This document shows, in pieces, positions 1-15,839 of a stretch of DNA of 64,000 nucleotides. How positions within the stretch are numbered: the first letter of the stretch is position 1; each line of letters begins with the position of its first letter. The stretch is taken from positions 14,785,001 to 14,849,000 of the forward strand of contig NC_134120.1 of the NCBI RefSeq assembly GCF_040939455.1. The letters are read 5' to 3'. A program made the translations under genes and the position numbers. The notes beneath the pieces were generated by a model. The model saw only the letters and a list, made by a program, of their open reading frames with translations. It was not told the DNA's origin and made no database searches. This DNA comes from Microcebus murinus (taxonomy: Eukaryota > Chordata > Mammalia > Primates > Cheirogaleidae).

Positions 1-4272
<4,272 letters not shown>

Positions 4273-4597
4273 TGAGGGTACAGTTTTTAAGAGGGCACTC
4301 AAGGAAGGCATTCGGGCAGAGACTGCAGAGAGCAGCAGCAAGGCCAAGGCCAATTAGGGGGCCTCTATGCGACACAGGTGAGGGTTGATGGAGGCTCTGC
4401 GTGGAGCAGAACAGAGAAGGGTCGTATTTTGTCTATACCCAGACAGTATAGCTGCCAGGATTGCTGGCAGAATGGCAGAACGTGAGATACACAGAAAGAG
4501 ACGCGTCTTGAAGGAGTCCTGAGCTTGGCCTGAACATACTTTGCTTCAGAGCCCATCCAGCCCAAATCCAGGCAGCTTGCCAGAGATGAATGAAGCT

Positions 4598-4720
4598 TTG
4601 CTTTTTGAGCACCTGTTATTCTTCAACACACCGTCCCCATCCTTTAGATTCACAACAGTCTCCTTATCTCCATTTTACAGCTGGAGAAAAACGGCACCCC
4701 AGACTACGTAAATGAGCCGT
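4598..4720 (-). mobile_element. MIR fragment
   Basis: Resembles reversed MIR: 'TTGAGCACCTGTTATTC' near the left, then 'CTCCATTTTACAG' in the middle, the usual order of an inverted MIR core. It is old and diverged. Confidence 0.55.
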
Positions 4721-4959
4721 GACCACGACCCCCGTGAGGGGCGGGACTGACACTACCATGAACATTTTCCGACTTACCTGGGTGCTGCTTCTGAAGGCTC
4801 CTGACCCGCGGATAACAGGGCCACGTGCGTCCCTGTTGTGCGCTCCACAGCGCCCCGGAAAGCACCGGGCTGGGCGTGTTGTGGCCTCAACAAATGCTCC
4901 TTGAATTACTTCCCCGCAGAGAGAGGCCACAGGCAGCTGGATTGTGAAGCTGAAGGACT

Positions 4960-5125
4960 TATTGTGGGATCAGACCAATCTCATTTCTGTCCCCGCTTCT
5001 GCATTTAGTCCTCTGACTTTGGGCAGGCTTCCACGCCTCTTAACCTTTACTTTACCCCTTGTTTAAAAAAAAAAAAAAAAAAGAAAAGAAATGAGGATAA
5101 TCATCCCTGCGCCCAGAGTTGCGAG
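4960..5125 (+). mobile_element. MIR fragment containing an A-run
   Basis: The order 'CTTCTGCATTTAGTCCTCTGACTTTGGGCAG', 'CCTCTTAACC', then 'ATGAGGATAATCATCCCTG' follows the MIR core. It is interrupted by an A-run at about 5065-5082. Confidence 0.5.
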
Positions 5126-5309
5126 GAGGATTCCGTGGAAGGGCACTTGCGGAGCACTCACGGTGGGAGCTGGCACGCACCGAGCAATCGGAGAGCGCAC
5201 ACTGTTACCAAAACAAGGCCCTAGAGACTGTGTTATCCCTCCTCACTCCTCAGCCCACGCTTCAGTTCCTGCCAAACCTGTTAGAAGACTCGGTAGCTTA
5301 AAATAGAGC

Positions 5310-5650
5310 AACTGGGGAAGTCGCTTCTGCTCCGCTGCCGGCGGCCGCACCGCGGGGGGCCGAGGACGAGGACGAGGACGAGGAACGCAGTCTGAGTCAT
5401 CCCGCTCCCCGCAGGTTTGAGTCGCACGGGGCCATGCTCCGGGCCAGAGCCGCCGCGCACCCGCACCTGGCTTTCCCGAGACGACAAGTGGGGAGGCCGG
5501 CGTGCTTCCGGGCATCTGAGCGATCGGCTGTGGAGCCGTCTCCCCGAGCCCCTGTCCAGCCGGGGCTGCGCGTCCGTGCTGGGCCGCAGGGGTGCCCGAA
5601 ACGCGCAACGCCCGTCTGCAGAGAAAAGCACAGACATGCCATCCATCAGA
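5310..5650. promoter_or_regulatory. CpG-rich island of unknown gene
   Basis: About 340 bp of very CpG-rich DNA, including a NotI-type site GCGGCCGC and a GAC-GAG tandem at 5361-5383. It is sharply bounded by AT-rich sequence. It lies about 13 kb beyond the 3' end of PMAIP1. Open frames on both strands through it look like GC-driven shadows. A donor-like GTGAGT reads on the minus strand near 5160, so a minus-strand noncoding first exon is conceivable. No product is recognised. Confidence 0.6.
5393..5399. promoter_or_regulatory. AP-1 motif TGAGTCA
   Basis: A perfect TRE heptamer inside the CpG-rich island. Two more follow at 5759-5765 (TGACTCA) and 5818-5824 (TGAGTCA, within TGCTGAGTCA, a Maf/AP-1 composite half). 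Confidence 0.5.
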
Positions 5651-5758
5651 TTATTTTCGTGGGCAGCTAATTAAACAAAAAGCTGTCTCCCTGTTTGACA
5701 TAAGAAACTGAAATATTTTTCAGTCCTACTAACTTATGAGTTACTTGGTGCCCTTTAC

Positions 5759-5824
5759 TGACTCATTATAAAGAAAACGAAAAAAAAAAAAAAAACACTT
5801 CCTGAAAATTAACCTGCTGAGTCA
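5759..5824. promoter_or_regulatory. Pair of AP-1 motifs
   Basis: Perfect heptamers TGACTCA (5759-5765) and TGAGTCA (5818-5824) lie 59 bp apart in AT-rich DNA just beside the CpG-rich island. Binding is inferred from motif only. Confidence 0.45.
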
Positions 5825-6305
5825 ACCTGCAAAAGCAACTGTGGCCCGTGCTCAGGAGCCGGCTCACTGTCTAGATTCACGTTAAAGGGCCCCAGTCCTC
5901 TGCACTTCTCACTTGCCACCTCCTTTCCTTTGACATCCCCCGCCCACTTTGGAGGCTCGCTTGCTTGGCCACCCCCGACGGCCCTCTCGTTGCACCCCAT
6001 TTGAAACTATGCAGTGCTTTCCTCTGCTAAGCTGGTCCCTCCAGAATGTGCAGTGGTGCGGGAAGCGGGGGAGAGATGGCTCTGGAGCCTGCTGCCCACC
6101 CCCAGGGCAGCAGAAGAGTCGACCAGAAGCCTGAGGGAATGTCTTGAAGGGAACACTAGAAGTGTATTAAGTCATAATACTCACGGGTGTAAACAAGCCC
6201 TTTCCCACGGCAGTGACCGTTTGGACGGCTATGCCATTGTTTATTTAAATGGCAGAGGGAGAGGACATCAGAATCTGACTTGTGACAAAAAGGTGGATGC
6301 AGGAA

Positions 6306-6564
6306 TCACCTGGTGCTGTGGCGCATGCCTGTAGTCCCAGCTACTCGGGAGGCTGAGACAGGAGGATTGCTTGAGCCCAGGAGTTTGAGGCTGCTGTGAG
6401 CTAGGCTGACGCCACGGCACTCACTCTAGCCTGGGCAACAAAGCGAGGAGAGACAGAGAGAGAGACAGAGAGACAGAGAGAGAGAGACAGACAGAGACAG
6501 ACAGAGAGAGAGAGAGAGGAGACACACTGGGCATGGAGACTCTGTCTCAAAAAAAAAAAAGAAA
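6306..6564 (+). mobile_element. Alu right-arm fragment with GA expansion
   Basis: Starts at 'GTGCTGTGGCGCATGCCTGTAG', runs through 'GAGCTAGGCTGACGCCACGG' and ends in 'CTCTGTCTC' and poly-A. An AGAG/ACAG simple repeat (about 6446-6520) has expanded inside its 3' part. The left arm is missing. Confidence 0.85.
6446..6520. repeat. (GA)n/(ACAG)n microsatellite
   Basis: A purine-rich run of AGAGACAG units within an Alu tail region. Confidence 0.9.
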
Positions 6565-6584
6565 AATTCTGATGGTCAGGAATT

Positions 6585-6690
6585 AAAAATTCTGAGGTGG
6601 TCAATTCACCCACCTCAGGCGAATTGAATAAGAAATCTCTGAGGTTGGGACAGGGCATTTTTAATCCCTGCAGGTGACTCTATTATGCAG
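6585..6690 (+). mobile_element. MER5-like hAT fragment
   Basis: 'AAATCTCTGAGG' followed by 'GCATTTTTAAT' and 'CAGGTGACTCTATTATGCAGG' follows the second half of the MER5A consensus as I remember it. A possible first half ('AGGAATCACCTGG') lies left of the Alu, suggesting the Alu split it. Confidence 0.45.
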
Positions 6691-7161
6691 GTAAATGTTG
6701 CATGTCCAGTCCAATGGCTTTTAAATATTTCTGAGTCATAGACTCCCTTAGTAAATACAATAGGTCCCCTCTGCAGAGATAAAAAAAAAAAAACAAAACC
6801 CTTTTACACAATTTCAGAGAAGACACTGATAACTGAGACTCCCCTATCAGTCAGACTTCTCTTTGGGTTAATGATGAGTGAGGCTGGGGGCAGTTAAGGA
6901 GTCTCAGCCCAACTAATAAGGACTGTGAGCTAACAAAAAGCCAGCTCAGTATTCTTTCTCCTCTCTTAATGGCAAGTGCTAGTCAGAAACAGTTTTCTCT
7001 AATCTAACAAGGAGCCGAAAATAATGAGAAAAGCAATGATTTGCTGTTTATCTTTTTAAATCTGTTTATTGAGCAGATCTCAGGCAAATCATGTAATAAT
7101 ACTAAAATTCATCAGTGTACTGAAACTGCCCTAAGTTTTACTAATTATCTTAAACGCCTCC

Positions 7162-7603
7162 TGTTATGGGTTGAATTTTGGCCCCCGAAAAATATAACGA
7201 AGTCCTGGAAATGTGACCTTATTTGGAAATAGGGCCTTCGTATATATAATCAAGTTAACGTGAGGTCATTAGGACAGGCCCTAATCCAGTGTGACTGGTG
7301 TCCTTATAAAAAGAGGACAAAGCCAGGTAAAGACCTAGATACTTAAGAAGAATGCCATATGGCAACGGAGGCAGAGGTTGGAGTGACACATCCATCAGCC
7401 AAGGAATGCCAAGGATGGCCACTACCACCAGGAGCTAGGAATAGGCAAGGAAAGAGCCTCCCCTCCAGGTTTCAGAGGGAGTATGGCCCAGCTGACACCT
7501 TGACTTTGGACTCTGGACTCCAAAACGTGGAGACAATAAATTCCTATTTTGTAAGCCCCCCAGTTTGAGGCATTTTGTATACCTGCCTTTGGAAACGAAT
7601 AGA
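7162..7603 (+). mobile_element. Solo MaLR-type LTR
   Basis: Begins TGTTATGGGTTGAATT, contains 'TGTGACCTTATTTGGAAATAG', 'ACTGGTGTCCTTATAA', 'ACACCTTGACTTTGGACT' and the LTR poly-A signal AATAAA near 7538. It is flanked by a 5-bp duplication CCTCC at 7157-7161 and 7604-7608, as expected for ERVL-MaLR elements. It has no internal region, so it is a solo LTR. The exact subfamily (MLT/MST) is uncertain. Confidence 0.75.
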
Positions 7604-7639
7604 CCTCCTATTATTCCGTGGACTTAAAAAGCAAGCTGT

Positions 7640-7931
7640 GGCCGGGTACAGTGGCTCACGCCTGTAATCCTAGCACTCTGGGAGGAGGGGGGATCATTTG
7701 AGCTCAGGAGTTTGAGACCAACCTGAGCAAGAGCGAGATCCTTCTCTACCAAAAATAGAAAAAATTAGCCGGGCATTGTGGTGCATGTCTGTAGTCCCAG
7801 CTACTCGGGAGGGTGAGGCAGAAAAATCGATTGAGCCCAGGAGTTTGAGGTTGCTGTGAGCTAGGGTGATGCCACGGCACTCTAGCTGGGACAACAGAGT
7901 GAGACTCTGTCTCAAAAAAAAAAAAAAAAAA
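7640..7931 (+). mobile_element. Alu element
   Basis: 'GGCCGGGTACAGTGGCTCACGCC' to poly-A, dimeric, with middle 'CCAAAAATAGAAAAAATTAGCC'. The target-site duplication AAAAAGCAAGCTG lies on both sides (about 7626 and 7927). Confidence 0.93.
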
Positions 7932-8069
7932 GCAAGCTGGGGTGCAGAAGCCACAGAGGAAGGCCACTAGAGACCTGCACTCCAGACTCCTTGCCTGGCT
8001 TGGTGAAGAGATTTCCTTCATGAGAATCTAAGGCTGTCCCCTGCTCTTTAGAAAGATTTCTACTTGAAT

Positions 8070-8275
8070 ATTTTGTTCCCTGTTAATTTTGCTCATGGCA
8101 GTGTGTATTTTCTTTGGGCACTTACAACTGTCTCTACTGTCCATCTCCCCAACTGGATTATCACTTCCCTAGGGGAAGGGACAATGCCTCTCTTTTTCTT
8201 GGCCCATACCTATCTCAGTGCCTGGTATGAAGCGGACTCTAAATAAAGGCTTGGGCGAATGAGCGAATGCACAAT
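8070..8275 (+). mobile_element. L2 3' end
   Basis: 'CTAGGGGAAGGGACAATGCCTC', 'CAGTGCCTGGTATGAAG' and 'TAAATAAAGGCTTGGGCGAATGA' follow the L2 tail. Confidence 0.65.
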
Positions 8276-8284
8276 GGTGTTCAG

Positions 8285-9030
8285 TCTTTATCTCGATGGA
8301 TTTCTCTGCTGCATCTGATCCTGTTGACACCACCTCTCTTCCCTTGAGTCGAATGATGCCAAATATTCTCTTGACCATTTCTGATGGTTCCTTCTCATTC
8401 TCTTTCACCATGCCTCTCTTTCTCTACACACCCTGTAACCCCTTGTATTCATTACCCCTGGATTCATTGCTCATCTCATTCTCTGTTCAAGTTGTAACTA
8501 CCACTGATATCCATATGCCTCTTGAACTTTGGGCTAAGTTCTTTCCTGAGTTTCACAGTTTTATATCCACACTATCTGCAAGACATTCCCACCCTAGTAA
8601 ATAAAAGTCAACAAACTTTACCACTTCTTAACATTTCAAATCATTCCCTCTTCTCCTATCCTAAATGACTGCCAACACTGAGGCCTTCATCGCCTTTTTA
8701 AAACAACAATGACCTCTTTGACTTCCCAGATTTTAGACTTATAACCCCCAAATCCATCCTCTCTAATAGGCACCAGATTGATATAGCTAAAATATCAGTT
8801 ACTCCTTACTTATACTAGCGCAGTTATCTTGTAAGATAAAGTCCAAGCCCCTGAATATGACACACCAGCCCCTGTTTATTTCTCCAGTCTCAAATCCCAC
8901 TTCTTCTGCTTTAAACTTTAAAGTTCAGCTGCACCAAAGTATCTCATATGCATGTTCTTATATGCATTCTCCCTATCATGCATTTGCTCATACAGGTTCA
9001 TTGAAGAAATGTCCTGAGTTAACGTCTCAT
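8285..9030 (+). mobile_element. Long L2 fragment
   Basis: The order 'GCATCTGATCCTGTTGACACC', 'TGGTTCCTTCTC', 'GATAAAGTCCAAGCCCCTGA' follows L2 ORF2/3' sequence as I remember it. Its frames are broken by stops. It is interrupted at the right by an Alu monomer. Confidence 0.6.
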
Positions 9031-9031
9031 T

Positions 9032-9192
9032 CTTTTTTTTTTTTTTAGACAGAGTCTTACTCTGTCACCCAGGCTAGAGTGCAGTGGCATTATCATAGCT
9101 CACACAACCTCAAACTCCTGAGCTCAAGCAATTCTCCTGCCTCAGCCTCCCAGAGTGCTAGGATTACAAATGTGAGCCACCGTGCCCAGCAA
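9032..9192 (-). mobile_element. Alu monomer (FLAM-like)
   Basis: Poly-T, 'AGACAGAGTCTTACTCTGTCACCC', one arm only, ending 'GAGCCACCGTGCCCAGC'. Imperfect flanking repeats AACGTCTCATT and AACTTCTCATT suggest an old target-site duplication. Confidence 0.85.
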
Positions 9193-9209
9193 ACTTCTCA
9201 TTTTTTAAG

Positions 9210-9731
9210 GCTCATTATGGTGGTACACAGCCTTTAAAAATGGATATTGATAATCCCCAACTTTTAGTTTTCACACCTTATGTTATTCCCTCGCCTTGAA
9301 TGTGAGTTTGACCTAGTAATTTGTTTCTAATAAGTAGAATACAGTGAAAGTGATGGGATATCAATCCGTGATTAGGTTGTAAAATACAGTGACTTCTCTC
9401 TTATTTGTACTTTCTTTCTGGTGCTTCTCAAATGCTTGCTAGTGGCAAGAAATTGAAGGTGGCCTCTAACTAATCACCAGTTAGGAACTGAGAGGCCTTC
9501 AGGCAAACCACAAAAGAGGTTAGAAGTGGAGCCTTCTCCATTTGAGCCTTCAGTTGAGACCACAGCCCTAGCAAACAACTGACTGCAGCCCTCTGAGACA
9601 CCCTGAAGCGGAAGATCCAGCTAATCCATGCCTAGAATCCTGTCCCACAAAAACTATGATATAATAAATGCATGTTGTTTTAAACTGCTAAATTTTGGAG
9701 TAATTTGTTATAGCAACATATGACGAATACA
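9210..9731 (+). mobile_element. MLT1-type LTR
   Basis: 'CCTTGAATGTGAGTTTGACC', 'AAGTGATGGGATATCA', 'GATTAGGTTGTAAAA', 'TTGAGACCACAGCCCTAGC', then 'GATATAATAAATGCATGTTG' and 'ATTTTGGAGTAATTTGTTA' match the MLT1 LTR order closely. AATAAA near 9662 would be its own poly-A signal. Confidence 0.8.
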
Positions 9732-9789
9732 ATCATCTCAGGCAACATCTACTCCATGAGGACTTCAATACCTCCTGCCAACTTTACAT

Positions 9790-10045
9790 GCACATACACA
9801 CTTTGTGAGCCTCTTTAGAGCTTCCACAATGCTTTGTATCCACCTCCTACCACTGCATGTAAAAGACCCATTGTAAATAATCCTTTAATTAATTTTTGAG
9901 TTGTTTTCCCTGCTAGACTTTAAGATGTAGCATGTCCTCTTGGCTATTCTATCTTTGTATCTCTAGTGTCAAGTAGCTATTGGCACATATGATCAAAAAT
10001 TATTTTACAGATGAATGAATAAATGAGTGAATAAATGAATGAATG
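9790..10045 (+). mobile_element. L2 3' end
   Basis: Ends in the characteristic 'GATGAATGAATAAATGAG' tail after 'CTGCTAGACTTTAAGATGTAG' and 'TTTGTATCTCTAGTG'. Confidence 0.65.
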
Positions 10046-10705
10046 TCATTTTACTAAGTGAAGCAGGGTTAAAAAATAAAGTGGATCTGTGTTATGCCTA
10101 TAGGAGCATATAACCAAGTTGGAAAGGGTGACATAAAATAAATTAACATAAAAGTGAATGAAATAAGTGTTGGGTCATGATAAAATAAATATGCTATGGG
10201 AATCTAAAAGACAAAATGTCCTTTCTGATCTGAGAAATCTGAAAAAAAGACTTCTCAGGGGAAATGGAATTTTACATGGGCCTTGAAGGATAACAAAGCT
10301 TTGAGCATAAAAAACATGAAGAATAGGAATCCAAAGCTGATAGAAAGCATAAACAAATCTTAGAAATGAAGGAATCTAGCAAGGAGACAGGAGAGATGGG
10401 GGTGAAGGGTGAGAAACCAGATGAAAATGAAAATTGGAAATCAATTAGCTTAAAGAGGGCACATGAGGTCATCACTCTCGGATACCATGGTTGAAAGATG
10501 AACCTTGGGAAACTGACATTTAAGGAACAAGAGGGAAGAGGAACTTGCTAAGAAAAGTTGAGAGGGCTCAAGGGGCATGGTGTCATGTGCTAATCACTTT
10601 ACATAAGTTTCAAAGAGGAGGCAATGCTCTGAGTTTTAGCATGATGCAATATAAAGAGAGGCCTTGGGATGTAGCAATTAGACCACTAGCAAACCTCAAA
10701 ATAGC
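10046..10705. other. Unassigned, possibly old LINE-derived
   Basis: 'TTTTACATGGGCCTTGAAGGATAAC' and the following AAGG-rich stretch recall inverted L2, but the match is weak. No gene is seen. Confidence 0.35.
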
Positions 10706-11347
<642 letters not shown>

Positions 11348-11654
11348 ACAGCTCAATGTACCCTTGAACTCCTGGGCTCAAGGGATCATTCTGCCTCAGC
11401 TTCCATTGCAGCTGGGACCACAAGCACGTATCACCACACACCCAGCTAAATATAACTGTTAATTCTGAATCATTGCAGATGTTTTATTTTGTGCTCGTCT
11501 GTCTTCTCAACTCAACTGTAAAGTCCATAAATCAAGAGGGATGCTTTTTTTCAACTCTTCACTCATTATGTACTTAATAGTTCCAACAGCAACTATGATG
11601 TCATTGGGCTTTTGTAAACTCTTTCTAATCCTACAGAGTATTTTTTTTTTTTCA

Positions 11655-11815
11655 GCAACCATTTATTGGGAGCTGACTAGCTGCCAGGGCCTGGGCTGAG
11701 AGTTTTGCCTCCACGATATCTTTTAATCCCCTTATAAACCTTGTGATAGGAACAGCACTGGGGAATTATGATTATATCCTTCTCTCAGATGAGTCAAAAG
11801 TAGGGAAAAATAAAT
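11655..11815 (-). mobile_element. MIR fragment
   Basis: 'ACCATTTATTGGGAGCTGACTAGCTGCCAGG', 'CTTTTAATCCCCTTATAAACC' and 'TCTCAGATGAG' follow inverted MIR. Confidence 0.65.
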
Positions 11816-11970
11816 AAATGGGATATAGTTATTTAGATGTAGATCCTTAGAGTACAATCTGCTGAAGTTACACATGGAATCATATTACAATCTTAAAATG
11901 ACTAACTGTCCTGGTTTGCCTGGAACTGAGAGCATTTCCAGACCATGGGACTTTCAGCTTTGAAACCAGT

Positions 11971-12342
11971 ATCTATGAAAAAAACGCAGATGAAGACAAA
12001 CTACAAAACGATAAAAATACAGTGTGTTTGAGGAAGTCAGCCAAGGAAACTAGCCTTTGGAGAAGCTATCCCAACGATAACTTGGTAGACATCCCTGTTA
12101 AAACTTCTAAGTCACTGGTGATTTTTTGATAGTGAAATATTAATAATAACTTACCTGATAGTGAAAACAACACATTTCTTTATTTGAAATAAAAAACAAC
12201 TGACCCTACCTGACTTTTTTTTTTTTTTCCAGGAAATACTTTCTTGGTTTATAATTGTTTTTTTGTTTTGTTTTGTTTTGGTTTTGGTTTTTATAGACAG
12301 GTTCTCACTCTGTCACCCAGGCTGGGGTGCAGTGGCATGATC
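11971..12342. repeat. Local duplication, copy B (empty Alu site)
   Basis: Second copy of the unit at 10706-11347. It lacks the Alu, reading straight through 'GTCACTGGTGATTTTTTGATAG'. It ends inside the Alu-arm sequence at 'GGCATGATC', after which the two loci diverge. Confidence 0.9.
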
Positions 12343-12429
12343 CACTTCCAGTCCAGTTCTGGCCCAGGCAAAGCAGGGCCAGAAAACTTTCCATATTCTT
12401 TAAGGATGAAACAATAAAATGCTTCCATA

Positions 12430-12768
12430 GGCCGGGCGCTGTGGCTCACGCCTGTAATCCTAGCTCTTGGGAGGCCGAGGCGGGCGGATTGCTCAAGGTC
12501 AGGAGTTCAAAACCAGCCTGAGCAAGAGCGAGACCCTGTCTCTACTATAAATAGAAAGAAATTAATTGGCCAACTAATATATATATAAAAAATTAGCTGG
12601 GCATGGTGGCGCATGCCTGTAGTCCCAGCTACCCGGGAGGCTGAGGCAGAAGGATCACTCGAGCCCAGGAGTTTGAGGTTGCTGTGAGCTAGGCTGATGC
12701 CACGGCACTCACTCTAGCCTGGGCAACAAAGTGAGACTCTGTCTAAAAAAAAAAAAAAAAAAAAAAAA
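12430..12768 (+). mobile_element. Full-length lemur-type Alu
   Basis: 'GGCCGGGCGCTGTGGCTC' to a poly-A of about 24. The linker reads 'GAAATTAATTGGCCAACTAA'. The target-site duplication AATGCTTCCATA is on both sides (12418-12429 and just after 12766). Confidence 0.95.
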
Positions 12769-13150
12769 TGCTTCCATAAAAGCAAGGGTTGATATCTTTG
12801 GCCCACCTGCCGTACTTTTTGCGAAGAAAAATTCCAATGTACTGAGATAGCCTATGTCAAAAATTATAGCAGAGTATGTTTTAAACAGTATATCTACTTT
12901 TAAAATTTAATCAGATTATTCTAAAAATAGTATGGTTTGCAAGTATTACACACTGATGCCTTATTATTATACTACCCTTCTTCCTTGTTTATGTGAAAGT
13001 TAGAGGAAAAGCCCAGATTTATCTTCCATGCTGTGTACTTGCCAAAGCCCCAGGAAAGGCCCCTGGTTTCCATGGCAGCTAACGAGTCATCTATAAAGTA
13101 TTAGCCTGACTTCCTTATATTGCTCTGTTAAGTGCATGTCTTTCTACAAT

Positions 13151-13975
13151 AGAACTTTTATTTATTTATTTATTTGTATACATTCGTGGGGTACAAGTAC
13201 AATGTTGCTACATCGATACAGGGCATGGTGGTGAAGTCAGGGCCTAAAGGGTATCCATCGCTGGAGCAACACACATTATACCCACCAAACAACCCCTCAT
13301 CACCCACTCCCTCTCCCCGTACCGAGTCTCCCTTGTCCTTGTTTCCTTGTTCAACCTCTGCTTCCACGTGTACATATTATTTAGCTCCGACTTACAAGTG
13401 GAAACGTGGTACTTGTTGTTTCTGTGTCTGAGTTGTTTTACTCAAGACAATGGCATCTAGTTCTGTCCATGTTGCTGCAAAAGACATGATTTCATTCTTT
13501 TTTATGGATGAATAGTATTCTATTGTGTATATATACCACATTTTCTTTCTTTTTTTTTTTCTTTTTTCTTTTTTTTGAGACAGGGTCTCACTTTGTTGCC
13601 CAGGCTAGAGTGAGTGCGTGGCATCAGCCTAGCTCACAGCAACCTCAAACTCCTGGGCTCAAGCAATCCTTCTGCCTCAGCTTCCTGAGTAGCTGGGACT
13701 ACAGGCATGCATCACCATGCCCGGCTACATATATATATTAGTTGGCCAATTAATTTCTATTTATAGTAGAGACGGGGTCTTGCTCTTGCTCAGGCTGGTT
13801 TCAAACTCCTGACCTCGAGCAATCCGCCCACTTCGGCCTCCCAGAGTGCTAGGATTACAGGCGCGAGCCACCACGCCTGGCCTATACCACATTTTCTTTA
13901 TTCAGTTTTCCGTTGCTAGACACTTAGGTTGTTGATTCCATACCTTTGCTATTGTGAATAGTGCCGCATATAACT
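13151..13975 (-). mobile_element. L1 3' end split by an Alu
   Basis: Antisense L1 tail: 'TTATTTATTTATTTGTATACATTCGTGGGGTAC', then 'CCCCTCATCACCCACTCCC', 'GTCCATGTTGCTGCAAAAGACATGATTTCATTC', and after the Alu 'TTGCTATTGTGAATAGTGCCGC'. It is the 3' UTR and end of ORF2. It is interrupted at 13545-13882. Confidence 0.85.
13545..13882 (-). mobile_element. Full-length lemur-type Alu inside L1
   Basis: Poly-T/C head, 'GAGACAGGGTCTCACTTTG', linker, and end 'CCACGCCTGGCC'. The target-site duplication TATACCACATTTTCTTT (13533 and 13883) lies within the L1, so the Alu is younger. Confidence 0.95.
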
Positions 13976-14934
13976 ACATTTTGAAAGTTAAAGCTTTACT
14001 GTTGATTTGCTGATTCTCAGAAACCTCATTTTAATGTGACATTAGCAAAAAATGTCAAAAGGCATAAAGGAGCATTTTTCTCACTTTAGTTGCTGGTACT
14101 ATATTGTGTTGTATGTGTCATTTTTTTCAGATGGGAAAAGGGGAATGTTTTTCCGGTAAATGTGTGTTTCATCTAGGAACCTCTTACTGGAAAGTAACCA
14201 TTGTGAAACCGAAGGCCTTCATACTATGACCACTTGTTGATTTTTGCCCAGTCCTCAACAGTTGTTCAAAATGAATCATCAAAAGCACAGACTGGTTAAT
14301 TTAGATGTTCCATTTGTTTGTTTGTTTGTTTGTTTTTTAAATGGTGACAACAATTTCTTCCTTCCTAACTTCTGCCTGGACTTCCTGGAATATGGCAGGG
14401 CAGCCAAAAAGCACACATGTTGCTGTTTTGACAAGCTTCTTTTACTCTCTTTCCCTCCACTCTCCCCTCGTTTACAAATAACTCCCGCAGGTCTTAGTAG
14501 GTGCTGTTTTGGCTTTAGCTGGTAAAAAAGCGAGCCTATGAATGGTGTTTATTTCAGATTTAATTCTATTCTCCTCCACCCCAAAATCCTGGGGATGGGA
14601 TGCCCAGGATTACCTTCCCTGTCTGGCTCACCCTAGCTTCTTGGAATGACCTGAGGCAGTTTACCGAAGTCAGTCAGCTTATTGCTAGAGATGGGAAAGC
14701 CCCTATGCTAGGTGAATGCCATTGCTGCAATTATCAATATTTTTTTTTTTCACTTATCAGGTGGCTTACTCATCAACCTTCCACCCTCAGAAATCCCAGT
14801 CCTGTAAAACTTGGCTATATTTAATGAGGCTCTGGACTGGAAACAAATTAGCTTTGCTCTGGGGTGAGAACCCTTCTCCCAACCCCATGCTGGGAGGCAA
14901 TTGTATTGTGGTAGCAAAGAGAAAACCATTTTGA
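13976..14934. other. Single-copy intergenic DNA
   Basis: No gene or clear repeat is seen, apart from a TTTG run near 14311-14334. The open frames are short and lack recognisable motifs. Confidence 0.5.
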
Positions 14935-15310
14935 GGTCAAGAAGGCCCAAGTTCAAATCCTGTGACTTACCCTCATTTGTCAGTTGATTTGGGGGACATT
15001 GCTGGTTCAGAGGACCCTGCTTCCCCAACTGCAAAATGAAAAAGATAATGATACCTTCTGAATAGGAGTGTTCTGAGCATTAGGTGAAACAATAAAATTA
15101 TGTTTCTTTTTTTGAGACAGAGTGTCACTCTGTTGCCCAATGTAAAGAGTGGCATCATCATAGCTCACTGCAATCTCAAACTCCTGGGCTCAAGTGATCC
15201 TCCTGCCTCAGCCTCCAAGTACCAGGATTACAGGCATAAGCCACCAGCCCGGCCTAACACAATTATGTTTCCAAAGTACCTGGCACATCATGGGTGATCA
15301 GTAAGCAGTA
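14935..15310 (+). mobile_element. MIR split by an Alu monomer
   Basis: 'AAGTTCAAATCCTGTGACTTACC', 'CAACTGCAAAATG', 'GATAATGATACC', then after the Alu 'AGTACCTGGCACATCATGGG' and 'GATCAGTAAGCAGTAG' follow MIR in order. Confidence 0.7.
15103..15254 (-). mobile_element. Alu monomer
   Basis: 'GAGACAGAGTGTCACTCTGTTGCCC' to 'CACCAGCCCGGCC', one arm. It is flanked by AATTATGTTTC on both sides within a MIR. Confidence 0.88.
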
Positions 15311-15839
15311 GTTATTTTGTGGAAGTTTTGCTCATTATGAATACAGACTCAAAGTAGCAGTATTGACACTGTGGATGAATGCAATTTGGGCTCCCTAAAC
15401 CCAAAAACAAAAGCAGCTGGGACTTGCTGTCTATCTTCCAAGTTAACAAATTTTCACAGTCTCATCTCAGGGGAGAGCCCTTCAAGATTTTTCACTGAAA
15501 CATTGCCTTACCCAAATTTAGCCTTACCCAAATCCAAAATAACTAGACAGAAACTTTATAGTCATACATGGCAAGGGGCTTCAGGGCAGTTAAATAGCAT
15601 TCAGGAAACCTGTTGTATACAGGGTGAAAATAAGTGGTTTACCATCAGGAAGAGTTCACAAATTAAAAGCAGATGGCCTCATCAAGGTAAAAATTGCCAC
15701 TTCCCCTCCGGCTCCAGCACTGCCCCACTGCCTTCCTTCAAAAGTTTCATGTTAGTCTAACAAACTTAATTGGACAAGATTTCCATAGCTTTGTGAGAAA
15801 ACTAGTCTCTAGCCCTCCATCTTGTCAGGAAAGTTAACT
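15311..15839. other. Single-copy intergenic DNA
   Basis: It contains a 129-codon plus-strand open frame (15371-15760) with no recognised domain, no initiator context of note and no splice support. I treat it as noncoding. Confidence 0.5.

Noticed and set aside
5243..5646. Two 121-codon minus-strand frames in the orphan CpG island
   Set aside because: Overlapping frames with low-complexity Arg-Pro repeats from the GAC-GAG tandem; coding is not supported.
7945..7975. CTCF-like GGCCACTAGAGACC
   Set aside because: It departs from the motif in the essential GGC part.
15371..15760. 129-codon plus-strand frame in single-copy DNA
   Set aside because: No motif, signal peptide or splice support; this length is expected by chance in 64 kb.
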